From an uncultured Oscillibacter sp. (GTDB taxonomy: Bacteria > Bacillota > Clostridia > Oscillospirales > Oscillospiraceae), in contig CAJUTB010000008.1 in NCBI GenBank assembly GCA_910589315.1, positions 1 through 64,000 on the forward strand: a stretch of DNA of 64,000 nt, written 5' to 3'. Under the pieces are notes generated by a model. It made no database searches. It was not told where the DNA came from and saw nothing but the letters and a program-made list of their open reading frames with translations. Positions 36,358 through 44,195 of this stretch are shown here, in pieces (position 1 is the stretch's first letter; the number at the start of each line of letters is the position of its first letter). The translations under genes and the position numbers were made by a program.

Positions 36358-36840
36358 TTAAATTTTTTGGAACAGATCCGCACACCGGTAAATGTCTTTT
36401 TCCAGAAAGTCATAGATGTTTTGAGAAAACGGGGTAAGGGTTTTTTGTATCTGATTTTGAAAATAAATGACGCCGGTTTTGTCTATAAGCCAATCGCCAA
36501 GGATGTCATAGCCAATTCCAATATAAACGGCTGGCTTGCCAATCTGACGGCAAACCGCCTCCAGTTTCGGATAAACGGAAGCGTCATAATGAAAGAAATC
36601 AAACTCAATCGCCGAGCAGAATGGACCGACGCCGAGTCCGTCGCATTGGTTCTGGATGCAGATTCCATCCAGAGCGTCGATGATCTCCCTGGCGCGTTCA
36701 AAAATGGCGTTGAGCGGAACTTGAGGCGGAAAATTTTTATGAAGATGCGAGAGATGTTTTTGAAAAAGTCCTTTGTGATGTGGAGTCCATCCGGACGCCC
36801 ATAAAAGACGGTTTGCCTCCAGCCGTTTGTAATCAAGCAC
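36358..36840 (-). CDS. SUKH-3-like protein, possible immunity protein
   Basis: 160 residues starting at GTG (36840) with AGAGG eight bases upstream. The opening LEANRLLWASGWTPHHKG fits the aGW-p-R start of SUKH-3 proteins, and the later YIGIGYDILGDWLIDKTGVI fits their G-x-x-x-L-x-I-D-x-x-G block. SUKH proteins are often immunity proteins against nucleic-acid-targeting toxins, and orphan copies are common. No toxin gene is adjacent. Base composition is visibly more AT-rich than the surrounding genes, as in recently acquired accessory genes. The family call is tentative. Confidence 0.55.
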   Translation of the reverse strand: MLDYKRLEANRLLWASGWTPHHKGLFQKHLSHLHKNFPPQVPLNAIFERAREIIDALDGICIQNQCDGLGVGPFCSAIEFDFFHYDASVYPKLEAVCRQIGKPAVYIGIGYDILGDWLIDKTGVIYFQNQIQKTLTPFSQNIYDFLEKDIYRCADLFQKI

Positions 36841-36940
36841 CTCGTTTCACCTCTCGTTTCCTGTGTTCTCCTGATCATGATAAAGCATGTGAAGATGAAA
36901 TAGAATTTTAACGAAAATAGTATATTTGTTTCTAAAACCA

Positions 36941-36969
36941 TTGTATAATTTTCAGAAGGATGTTATAAT
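36941..36969 (+). promoter_or_regulatory. Promoter of the DUF3788-DUF4180 pair
   Basis: TTGTAT (36941-36946), 17 bases, TATAAT (36964-36969) with an upstream TGT, an extended -10. It is about 60 bases before the first start codon. Confidence 0.7.
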
Positions 36970-37029
36970 TCTTTTCAGCTGCTGCTATCCACATATCCAA
37001 TAAAATTTGCTGCCTGGAGGTTCAACAAC

Positions 37030-37461
37030 ATGAATTTGCAAGACCGGACAACGGCCCCAACTCTGGAGGAAATTGCGGAACACATCCGAAATCCGCTTTT
37101 CCAGGAGTTTTGCTCCAACCTTCAAACGAATTATAAATGCCGCGAAAAAATCGAATACAGTGCGTGCAGCATGGAACCCGGCTGGAATGTCAAGTTCAAA
37201 AAATCCGGGAAAGCCCTTTGTACCATCTACCCGAGAGAGTCCTATTTCACGGCGATGTTGGTGGTCGGGAGAGCGGAAAAGGAACCCTTTGAGGCCATTC
37301 TCCCCGCATGTTCCCCCGAAATGCGGAAAATTTATCAGAACACCAAAGAAGGGAACGGAATGAGATGGCTGATGATTGATTTGGAGGACCAGGACGCGCT
37401 GTATAACGACGTGCTGCGGCTGATCGCCATTCGGGCGGCAAAAACAAAAAAACCGGCTTAG
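37030..37461 (+). CDS. DUF3788-family protein
   Basis: 143 residues, start after TGGAGG. The family pattern is visible: a conserved Trp in the middle (MEPGWNVKFKKSGKALCTIY), the strand FTAMLVVGRAEKEPFEAILP and NGMRWLMIDLEDQDALYNDV near the C-terminus. DUF3788 proteins are cytoplasmic and of unknown function, spread erratically in Firmicutes and Bacteroidetes. The DUF4180 gene follows 16 bases later. Confidence 0.82.
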   Translation: MNLQDRTTAPTLEEIAEHIRNPLFQEFCSNLQTNYKCREKIEYSACSMEPGWNVKFKKSGKALCTIYPRESYFTAMLVVGRAEKEPFEAILPACSPEMRKIYQNTKEGNGMRWLMIDLEDQDALYNDVLRLIAIRAAKTKKPA

Positions 37462-37477
37462 GAGATATAGAAAAATT

Positions 37478-37846
37478 ATGAATATTGAACATCTGAAAGA
37501 ATATGGAACCGACATAGCCGCTGTCACCAGCGAGACGGTTCTGATTACAGACGTACCGTCCGCCTTGGACCTGGCAATGAGCGTAAAATACAAAACGTCC
37601 GCGACAAAGCTTGTCCTGGACAAACGGATTTTCTGTGAAGATTTCTTCCTTCTCAGCACGGGAATTGCTGGAGAAATTCTTCAGAAGTTCATCAATTACC
37701 ACATAAAGGCGGCCATTTACGGGGATTACTCCCGCTACACCAGCAAGCCGCTGAAGGATTTTATCTATGAGTCCAACAACGGAAAAGACTTCTTTTTTGT
37801 TTCCACGAAAGAGGAGGCTGCTGAAAAATTATCCGGCATCGCTTAA
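37478..37846 (+). CDS. DUF4180-family protein
   Basis: 122 residues, start after GGAGATATAG. The hallmark block FFLLSTGIAGEILQKFINYH with IKAAIYGDYSRYTSKPLKDF is present, and the C-terminus FFFVSTKEEAAEKL is typical. DUF4180 proteins are small cytoplasmic proteins of unknown role, often next to regulators or DUF3788 genes. It is second in a two-gene operon and converges on the alpha/beta hydrolase gene. Confidence 0.88.
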   Translation: MNIEHLKEYGTDIAAVTSETVLITDVPSALDLAMSVKYKTSATKLVLDKRIFCEDFFLLSTGIAGEILQKFINYHIKAAIYGDYSRYTSKPLKDFIYESNNGKDFFFVSTKEEAAEKLSGIA

Positions 37847-37853
37847 CGGCGGC

Positions 37854-38477
37854 TTATGGTATGGCTCCAATCCTTTCGTAAAAGGAGGAGAGGAGCGCGG
37901 CCAGGGCCGCAGGGGCGTCCTTGTTGACCTCGTGCCCCGCGCCGCTGACGGTTTGCCGCGCCGCACTGGGAATTTGCTCTGCCAATTCCCGTGCGGCTTT
38001 TTGATTGGCCCGGTCTTTTTCTCCGCACACAATCAGTACCGGACAGGCAATTTGTTTCAGCTCCTGCCGGAAATCCAGCTTCGCCATGGAACCCGTTAAA
38101 CGCAGAACATCCCCTTTGGCAAGGCCGGTTTCCGCAAAGGTTTTCTCCGGCAGAAAGCGGAAGATCAGGTTCTGCACCCCCAGCAGAAGCCGCGGCATTT
38201 TATATTGGGGCGCAATCAGTACCAGAGAACGCGTCTGCCGGATGTGGTTCGCTGCGAAATCCAACGCCAGCACGGCCCCCAGCGAAAGGCCGCAGAGATG
38301 CAGCGGCGCGGTTCCGCAGCGTTCCTCAAACGCCCGGTATAAGGCCAGATAACTGGCCTCGCCGCAGAGCGAAAAAAGGTCTGTGCAGTCCGCCGTGACG
38401 TTTTCCGGCAGATGGGCAACGGTTTCGGCCCAGTCCTGGGGCGACTGTCCCAGGCCATGTAAAAAGGTTACGTCCAT
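37854..38477 (-). CDS. Alpha/beta-hydrolase-fold protein
   Basis: 207 residues. The start MDVTFLHGLGQSPQDWAETV at 38477 gives the classic HG oxyanion loop right at the N-terminus. The nucleophile elbow is Ser in LCGLSLGAVLALDFA, the acid lies near CPVLIVCGEKDRAN and the histidine in VSGAGHEVNKDAP, so the triad is complete. Probable esterase or lipase-like hydrolase with unknown substrate. It begins 25 bases after the NADAR gene on the same strand, so the two may be co-transcribed. Confidence 0.87.
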   Translation of the reverse strand: MDVTFLHGLGQSPQDWAETVAHLPENVTADCTDLFSLCGEASYLALYRAFEERCGTAPLHLCGLSLGAVLALDFAANHIRQTRSLVLIAPQYKMPRLLLGVQNLIFRFLPEKTFAETGLAKGDVLRLTGSMAKLDFRQELKQIACPVLIVCGEKDRANQKAARELAEQIPSAARQTVSGAGHEVNKDAPAALAALLSSFYERIGAIP

Positions 38478-38502
38478 AGATGCCTCCGCTGTTTTTTCAG
38501 AA

Positions 38503-39177
38503 TTATGAGAATTTCGGTTTGCCTTTTGGGAGATCCTCCAAATATACAACGTGTTCTTTGTGATAGCGAAGAAAATCCTCTTTTGAAAAATCCGGCAGGC
38601 GCCCGTATTGCTCCACAAGCAGTTTCAGCAAGGCGGCCGTTCTGGCCTGGGTGTTGAGGCTTTTTGCCGGGTTGAATTCGATGTCTGTAAAATACTGGTA
38701 GTCTGTAATTGCCTGAATTTCATCCGCCGCAAGGGATTCTTTGACCGCGGCTAAATAGATGAAATCGTAAAATGCGGTTTGAGGGATGAGAGAAAAGTCT
38801 TCGCCTTGATACCGAAACGCCGTCAAACCCCCGGAATTTTTTAACCGTTCGTCGCGTTTGGCGTCCTTCGGCGGAACGTCCAGCAAATCGGGATACGGCC
38901 CGCCGTTTTCAAAAACTTTCGCGCTTTGAAAAATGTTTTCCAGAGGAGTCTGCTGCAATTTAAGGTTGAATGCACTCAGCTTTCGGCCCAGAGGCTTGCT
39001 GCTCTTGGTGCTGATTTCCAGGGGCCTGGCGTCTGCATCCGCGTTTTGAATGGCCCGATGCAGGCTTTCAATGGATTTTCTCTTCTGAGAGGCCGCAAAG
39101 CCGGGAAACCATTCAAAGGTATACCGTCTGCTGGTCACAGCTCCGTTTTGCGTATAAAACGCCGGTCGTTCCGCCAT
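38503..39177 (-). CDS. NADAR protein of the DarT1-associated antitoxin type, without its toxin
   Basis: 224 residues; ATG at 39177 after AGGAGGG. The sequence matches what I know of the DarT1-associated NADAR family (DUF6977): YTFEWFPGFAASQKRKSIES, LEISTKSSKPLGRKLSAFNL, then NIFQSAKVFENGGPYPDLLD, RDERLKNSGGLTAFRYQGED and a C-terminal YFTDIEFNPAKSLNTQARTA. NADAR enzymes remove ADP-ribose from guanine in DNA and neutralise the toxin DarT. Here no DarT (DUF4433) gene lies next to it: the neighbours are a hydrolase and the T-box/glyS operon. It may be an orphan or solitary anti-toxin/anti-phage remnant, or have another role. Confidence 0.85.
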   Translation of the reverse strand: MAERPAFYTQNGAVTSRRYTFEWFPGFAASQKRKSIESLHRAIQNADADARPLEISTKSSKPLGRKLSAFNLKLQQTPLENIFQSAKVFENGGPYPDLLDVPPKDAKRDERLKNSGGLTAFRYQGEDFSLIPQTAFYDFIYLAAVKESLAADEIQAITDYQYFTDIEFNPAKSLNTQARTAALLKLLVEQYGRLPDFSKEDFLRYHKEHVVYLEDLPKGKPKFS

Positions 39178-39304
39178 GGAAAACCCTCCTATAACTCTAA
39201 ACAATGTTTCTGATTTTATCATGGATGGTTCCAGGCTTCAAGACGTTCTCAATGAAGTTGACTGCGGAAATCCAAAAGAGTAACAGAAAAATGCCGCTGC
39301 GCCC

Positions 39305-39333
39305 TTGACAGAACCCTCAAAAGGTGCTACACT
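39305..39333 (+). promoter_or_regulatory. Promoter of the T-box/glyS operon
   Basis: TTGACA (39305-39310), 17 bases, TACACT (39328-39333), directly before the T-box leader. Confidence 0.85.
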
Positions 39334-39344
39334 CATTTATCAAA

Positions 39345-39563
39345 TGCAAGGAAGGGGAGCAAATTCCCATCACCCGGTTTTAGAGAGAGGACGGCTGGTG
39401 CAAGTCCTTCCGGGCGGGAAGGGCGGCGCCCCGGAGCTGCGGGAAGGAAATGTCCCGCCGGTTTCCCCCGTTACCGGATCGAGTGTCCCCCCCTGGGGGG
39501 AAATTCAGGTGGAACCACGGACTTTTTTGAGTTCGCCCTGGGCTTCGGCTTGGGGCGTTTTTT
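39345..39563 (+). promoter_or_regulatory. T-box leader (tRNA-Gly sensing) with terminator
   Basis: The invariant T-box AGGTGGAACCACGG is at 39507-39520, preceded by stem-loops with the usual GGAGCTGC and CGTTA...GAGTG landmarks and AGAGAGGACGG at the 5' part. The intrinsic terminator has arms CGCCCTGGGC (39534-39543) and GCTTGGGGCG (39548-39557) with a TTCG loop and six T. Uncharged tRNA would favour the antiterminator and turn the operon on. Glycine specificity is inferred from glyS; I could not place the specifier codon with certainty. Confidence 0.93.
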
Positions 39564-39586
39564 CTTTACGGGGGAGGTGAGACGAT

Positions 39587-39970
39587 TTGACGGAACAGCG
39601 CCGGGAACAGGCCGTCGAGGTTTTGAAAAACATTCTCCATGTCCTTCATGAAAAACGCTATGAGGATTTGCCCTCCTGTGTGGATGAAATGAAGTGGAAC
39701 GACCCGGAGGAAATCCGGGAGTGCGTCCAGGGAACTTTGGAGATAAATGGTTTAGATACCTTTGACGAATACGGCGTTCCCTGTAATTTTCATCCGCAGT
39801 ATGCGTATCATCACGAGGCCACCTTCTATGAATACCGCGACGGCAGCGGTTTTGCCGTGGATTATGAGCTGACCTCCGGCGGAGAGCTGGCCGGTCTCTG
39901 CCTGCAATTGAAATTCCTCTATCAGGACGGAACCCTGAAGCGTATTTTCGAGAACATTGACCCGCGATGA
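39587..39970 (+). CDS. DUF7668-like small protein ahead of glyS
   Basis: 127 residues, read from a TTG (39587) with the strong site GGGGGAGGTGAG upstream. The sequence LDTFDEYGVPCNFHPQYAYH, then EATFYEYRDGSGFAVDYELT and LCLQLKFLYQDGTLKRIFEN resembles the DUF7668 family of small acidic proteins. It sits between the T-box terminator and glyS, 30 bases before glyS, so its production should follow glycine-tRNA charging. No enzymatic motif is visible. Function unknown. Confidence 0.82.
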   Translation: MTEQRREQAVEVLKNILHVLHEKRYEDLPSCVDEMKWNDPEEIRECVQGTLEINGLDTFDEYGVPCNFHPQYAYHHEATFYEYRDGSGFAVDYELTSGGELAGLCLQLKFLYQDGTLKRIFENIDPR

Positions 39971-40000
39971 TCCAAATATTTTGAATAAGGAGCGTTTATT

Positions 40001-41416
40001 ATGGACAACAAGCAAAAGACGATGGAAAAAATTGTCGCCCTCTGCAAAAGCCGCGGCTTTGTGTTTCCCGGCAGCGAGATCTATGGCGGCCTTGCCAACA
40101 GCTGGGACTACGGCCCCCTGGGCGTGGAGCTGAAGAACAACGTCAAGCGGGCCTGGTGGAAAAAGTTTGTGCAGGAAAATCCCTACAACGTGGGCCTGGA
40201 CGCCGCGATTTTGATGAATCCGCAAGTCTGGGTGGCCTCCGGCCATGTGTCCACCTTCAACGATCCCCTCATTGACTGCAAAGCCTGCAAAATGCGCCAC
40301 CGCGCCGACAAGCTGGTAGAGGGCTTTGTGAACGAAAACGGACTGGATGTGAATGTAGAAGCCATGACCCAGGAGGATCTGGTCGCGTTCATCCGGGAGA
40401 AAAACGTTCCCTGCCCCGGCTGCGGCAAGAATGAGTTTACCGATATCCGAAAGTTTAACCTGATGTTCAAAACCCATCAGGGCGTGACGGAGGACTCGGC
40501 GAACGAGGTGTACCTTCGTCCTGAGACGGCCCAGGGCATTTTCGTCAATTTCTCCGCCATTCAGCGGACCACCCGGCGGAAACTTCCCTTCGGCGTCTGC
40601 CAGGTGGGCAAGAGCTTCCGCAACGAAATCACGCCGGGCAACTTCATTTTCCGTATCCGGGAATTTGAACAGATGGAGCTGGAATTCTTCTGCAAGCCAG
40701 ATACCGATTTGGAATGGTTCCAGTATTGGCGCACCTACTGCCATGACTGGCTGATTGGCTTGCATGTGAAGGAGGAAAACCTCCGCCTGCGGGATCACGA
40801 GCCGGAGGAGCTGGCCTTCTACTCCAAGGCAACCACCGACTTTGAGTATCGGTTCCCCTTCGGCTGGGGAGAGCTTTGGGGCGTGGCGGACCGCACGGAT
40901 TACGATCTGGGCCAGCACCAGAAGCACTCCGGCCAGGATCTGACCTATTTCGATCAGGAGAAGAACGAGCACTATATTCCCTACGTCATTGAGCCGTCCC
41001 TGGGCGCGGACCGGATGACCCTCGCGCTGCTGGTGGAAGCCTATGACGAGGAGGTAGTGGACGCGGCGAAAAATGATGTCCGCACCGTCATGCGGTTCCA
41101 TCCGGCCATCGCGCCCTTTAAGGCGGCGGTTCTGCCGCTGTCCAAGAAGCTGAGCGGGAAGGCAATGGAAATCCAGCAGGAGCTGTCGAAAGACTGGATG
41201 GTTGATTTTGATGAAACGGGTTCCATCGGCAAGCGTTACCGCCGGGAGGACGAAATCGGCACGCCGTACTGTGTGACGGTGGACTTTGACACCGTAGGCG
41301 ACGCGGAAAAGGCCGGCGACGGCTGCGTTACCGTCCGGGACCGGGATACTATGGATCAGGTTCGGATTCCGATTGGAGAGCTGAAAGCCTATCTGACGGA
41401 AAAACTGGCCTATTAA
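40001..41416 (+). CDS. glyS: Glycyl-tRNA synthetase (homodimeric, class II)
   Basis: Charges tRNA-Gly. At 471 residues it is the alpha2 type found in Firmicutes, not the alpha-beta type. Motifs: N-terminal GFVFPGSEIYGGLANSWDYG, zinc-like CKAC...CPGCGKNEF, motif 2 VGKSFRNEITPGNFIFRIRE, motif 3 GADRMTLALL and the anticodon-binding domain at the C-terminus (AAVLPLSKKLSGKAMEI). Start ATG 40001 after AAGGAG. Regulation is by the upstream T-box. A sulfatase gene follows 31 bases later. Confidence 0.98.
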   Translation: MDNKQKTMEKIVALCKSRGFVFPGSEIYGGLANSWDYGPLGVELKNNVKRAWWKKFVQENPYNVGLDAAILMNPQVWVASGHVSTFNDPLIDCKACKMRHRADKLVEGFVNENGLDVNVEAMTQEDLVAFIREKNVPCPGCGKNEFTDIRKFNLMFKTHQGVTEDSANEVYLRPETAQGIFVNFSAIQRTTRRKLPFGVCQVGKSFRNEITPGNFIFRIREFEQMELEFFCKPDTDLEWFQYWRTYCHDWLIGLHVKEENLRLRDHEPEELAFYSKATTDFEYRFPFGWGELWGVADRTDYDLGQHQKHSGQDLTYFDQEKNEHYIPYVIEPSLGADRMTLALLVEAYDEEVVDAAKNDVRTVMRFHPAIAPFKAAVLPLSKKLSGKAMEIQQELSKDWMVDFDETGSIGKRYRREDEIGTPYCVTVDFDTVGDAEKAGDGCVTVRDRDTMDQVRIPIGELKAYLTEKLAY

Positions 41417-41447
41417 ACACGCGAGTTTCCCCTGGAAAAGAGGCAGT

Positions 41448-43385
41448 ATGTTGAAAAGAAAAACGCTTTCCCGGACACTTGGCCCGGCGTGGCTGCGCTG
41501 GATATTGTTTGCCGCTGGGGCCGTGTGCATGGGGACGGCGGTTACGGTGGCGGTTCAGTGGGTGATCAGCGATACGCTGCCTGCCGTTTTCTGGTGGGCG
41601 GAGCATTACCCCGGACCCTTTTGGATGACGGTGTTTCTCTATTCCGCGGCGGTCTTTACCGGCGGTGCGCTGACCGGACGCCTTTGGGCGTCCGGCGCAG
41701 CGGTGGGAGCGGTGGGGCTGATTTTGGCGTTGGTGGATTATTTTAAGAACGCCATTAACGGCACGCCCCTGACGCTGGAGGATTTTGGCCTTGCCGCCCA
41801 GGCCGGCGACGTGGCGGGGCTGGCGGGCGATTTGACGCCGCCCCAGGATTTTTGGATGGCCGCGGCTGCGCTTGCTCTCTGCGTGGCGGTGTTATTTGTG
41901 ACAACGCGCCTTACCCGCCTGGAAGGCCGGGTGCGGTTTTTGACCTTCGGCGTGTCTCTGGCGGCGGTGATCGGGCTTTGCTCGGTGCCTGGCACAGGCG
42001 CGGTGGCAAAGCGGCTGAACGTTGATTTTTACACCCGCATTGACGCGGCGAAAAACCACTATGAAAACGGTTTGACCCTCAGCTTATGGCGGGACCGGTT
42101 TCTTCAGGGCAAAACGGCCCCGGAGGGCTATTGCGAATCCTATATGCAGGCGGTTCTTGCGCGGATTGACGAACTGCTCGGGGAGGAGGAGCCTTTCCCG
42201 GAGACAACGCCAAATGTGATTATGATTTTATCGGAGTCGTTTTTTGACTTGAACAATCTGCCGGATATCGCCTATGAGCGGGACCCGCTGGAAAACTTTC
42301 ACGCGCTGGAAAAGGAAAGCGTCAGCGGAACGTTTCACAGTCATTATCTGGGCTATGGGACGGGTTATATTGAAATGTCGATGCTTTACGGCATCAATGG
42401 CCTGGACATTCCGCCGGGAAGCAATATCTGTTTTATGGATAACGGCCTTTATGAACGCTTTGACGCGCTGCCGGAACAGTATACGAAATCGGGCCGGTAC
42501 AGGGCGGAAATGCTGCACGCCTTTGATAACAGTCTCTATAACCGGACGGTCACATATCCGCTGCTGGGATTTGATCAGCTCCATTTTTCGGAGGATGTTC
42601 AGAATTTCGGCATGGAGTGGGAAGGGAATGTCTATGGCGGCTATTATCTGAGGGACCAGTATTTGTTCCAGGGAATGCTGGAGCGCATGGAGAAGATCAA
42701 CGCGGAGGGCCAGCGGGCGTTTCTCTATGGAATCACGATGGAGAACCACCAGCCGTTTGATGCCAAAAAGTTTGGCTATGAGTGTCAGATTGGCGTGGAA
42801 TGCGGCAAATTGGACCGGGATAATATGTTCATTCTGAAAGTCATGCTGGAGGGCATTACGAGAGCGGATCAGGCTCTGGGCTGGCTGACGGATACGCTGC
42901 GGGAATCGGATGAACCGACGGTTGTGGTCTTTTTTGGCGACCACCGTCCGAATCTTTTCATGATAGATGGGGAAACGGTTTATACGAAACTGGGACTTTG
43001 CCCGGAGAATGACACGCTGCATTGGACCGCGGAACAGATTAACGATTTGTATTCAACGGACTATTTGATTTGGGCGAATGACGCCGCGCTGCTGCAAGGC
43101 CAGGCGGGCACGAAGAAGGAAAGCAGCATTACGGCCATTGGGCCGCAGCTTTTGAAGCTGACCGGACAGCCGGTTTCCCGGTATTGGGGATTGCTGGAGA
43201 AGGTCAGCGAGGTCTGCTTGACGAATACGGAATTATATTTTGTGAATGGCGAAGGCGTTGCAAGCCGTTTGGCGCCGGAACAGGAGGAGCTGTTGCAGCT
43301 TCGGGACGCTGTGATTTATGACGCGCTGTATGGCAGACAGTATATTACGGCTGCGATGAACGAGCCTGCTGAAAAAGCGGCATGA
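41448..43385 (+). CDS. LTA-synthase-family sulfatase-fold membrane enzyme
   Basis: 645 residues. Five membrane helices occupy about the first 190 residues, followed by an extracellular alkaline-phosphatase/sulfatase domain. Metal and active-site features are visible: VIMILSESFFDLNNL (metal Glu), the catalytic Thr in GYGTGYIEMSML and VVVFFGDHRPNLF (metal Asp-His). This is the layout of LtaS-type glycerolphosphate transferases, which polymerise or modify lipoteichoic-acid-like polymers. Substrate could also be another phosphoglycerol acceptor. It lies 31 bases after glyS and may share its T-box-driven transcript. A terminator overlaps its stop codon. Confidence 0.9.
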   Translation: MLKRKTLSRTLGPAWLRWILFAAGAVCMGTAVTVAVQWVISDTLPAVFWWAEHYPGPFWMTVFLYSAAVFTGGALTGRLWASGAAVGAVGLILALVDYFKNAINGTPLTLEDFGLAAQAGDVAGLAGDLTPPQDFWMAAAALALCVAVLFVTTRLTRLEGRVRFLTFGVSLAAVIGLCSVPGTGAVAKRLNVDFYTRIDAAKNHYENGLTLSLWRDRFLQGKTAPEGYCESYMQAVLARIDELLGEEEPFPETTPNVIMILSESFFDLNNLPDIAYERDPLENFHALEKESVSGTFHSHYLGYGTGYIEMSMLYGINGLDIPPGSNICFMDNGLYERFDALPEQYTKSGRYRAEMLHAFDNSLYNRTVTYPLLGFDQLHFSEDVQNFGMEWEGNVYGGYYLRDQYLFQGMLERMEKINAEGQRAFLYGITMENHQPFDAKKFGYECQIGVECGKLDRDNMFILKVMLEGITRADQALGWLTDTLRESDEPTVVVFFGDHRPNLFMIDGETVYTKLGLCPENDTLHWTAEQINDLYSTDYLIWANDAALLQGQAGTKKESSITAIGPQLLKLTGQPVSRYWGLLEKVSEVCLTNTELYFVNGEGVASRLAPEQEELLQLRDAVIYDALYGRQYITAAMNEPAEKAA

Positions 43386-43404
43386 CAAACGTCATGCCGC
43401 TTTT
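43373..43404. terminator. Bidirectional intrinsic terminator
   Basis: Perfect 14-bp stem AAAAGCGGCATGAC/GTCATGCCGCTTTT with loop AAAC; the outer A and T runs serve the plus (sulfatase) and minus (43416) genes. Confidence 0.9.
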
Positions 43405-43415
43405 GTCTGCTTTGT

Positions 43416-43730
43416 TCAGAAAAACATTCCCATGAACCCGTCAGGGCGTTCCTGGGTTTGATTCCATATGTCGTAAAAGAGGGAGGGGGAGATGGAACGG
43501 GCGGTAAACTCGCCGGGCGCGCCCTGGCGTTCGATTTCCCGCAGGTCGGAGGGAAATGGAACGTCGGCCAAGGCATCGAAGTGGCCGCGTTCCGCGCCGT
43601 AGGAAAAACTCAGGCCGTTTCGATAGAATTCCATTTTTCGGGTTTCCATCCGGTCTTCGTTCAATTCTGAATAGATCAGGTATGGCTCGTCCTCCATATC
43701 ATGCTCCCATTCTACCAAAACATATTGCAT
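43416..43730 (-). CDS. DUF6881-like small protein
   Basis: 104 residues. The ATG at 43730 (MQYVLVEWEHDMEDEPYLIY) lies after GGAG; the frame continues upstream into repeat copy C, but that part is repeat sequence, not gene. The pattern M-x-Y-x-x-V-x-W-x-H-D, then YSELNEDRMETRKMEFYRNG and FTARSISPSLFYDIWNQT agrees with the DUF6881 family of small acidic proteins that often occur near polymorphic-toxin or accessory loci. No partner gene is seen. Function unknown. Confidence 0.78.
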   Translation of the reverse strand: MQYVLVEWEHDMEDEPYLIYSELNEDRMETRKMEFYRNGLSFSYGAERGHFDALADVPFPSDLREIERQGAPGEFTARSISPSLFYDIWNQTQERPDGFMGMFF

Positions 43731-43744
43731 AGGCGGCTCCTTTT

Positions 43745-43759
43745 GTGGACTGCGTCCAC
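43745..43759. repeat. Perfect inverted repeat at the edge of repeat copy C
   Basis: GTGGAC-TGC-GTCCAC, located just upstream of the start codon at 43730 (read on minus) and 34 bases before repeat copy C. It could be an operator for the small gene or part of a longer repeat version. Confidence 0.4.
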
Positions 43760-43792
43760 AGGCTTTCTGTAGGGTCTCCCCGTTGGGGGATG

Positions 43793-44121
43793 GGGGACGC
43801 GCCTTGCGGCGCGGGCGTGAAATTGCTATTTGCAATAGCTGGTCCAAATTTGAACCCCCCATTTTCTTTTCTCTCACGAGAGAAAAGAAAACGGGCCGTT
43901 CACGGTCCAAAAGAAAAGAGCGTTTTAAGAGCTTGGGGGAAAACTTTGGCTTGGTGGACCCTTAACGAGAAGTCCAAATCGACTTGCCTCTGCGTCTAAC
44001 CCCGCTGCCGCTGCTGCGGTGTTTGGGGAAGGGTTTTGCACCTAATTCCGTGCAGCCACATGGCTGCTTGTAGGGGCGGGCCTCTGTGCCTGCCCGTTTC
44101 ATTCTGCCATGATTGCCAAAA
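43793..44121 (+). repeat. Dispersed structured repeat, copy C
   Basis: Full-length copy between two minus-strand genes. Hairpins: CGCGCC-TTGC-GGCGCG, GCTATT-TGC-AATAGC, the 13-base arms with loop CACG (other copies GGCA or GGCG), GGGCCG-TTCA-CGGTCC, GCAGCCA-CA-TGGCTGC (44052-44067) and GGCGGGC-CTCTGT-GCCTGCC (44075-44094, one G-T pair). The end GCCAT-N-ATTGCCAAAAT is shared with copy A. Confidence 0.87.
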
Positions 44122-44156
44122 TATGCAAGCTCTATGAAAAATGAACAGATTCTTTT

Positions 44157-44186
44157 GCAAAACGGGAGGGATTCTCCCTCCCGTTT
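44157..44186 (-). terminator. Intrinsic terminator of aspS
   Basis: Stem AAAACGGGAGGG/CCCTCCCGTTTT with a 5-base loop; on the minus strand it ends in TTTTGC. It begins 10 bases after the aspS stop. Confidence 0.88.
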
Positions 44187-44195
44187 TGTTAAAGC

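Noticed and set aside
43731..43910. N-terminal extension of the DUF6881-like protein into repeat copy C
   Set aside because: The extension is repeat sequence; a well-placed GGAG and ATG at 43730 start the conserved part.
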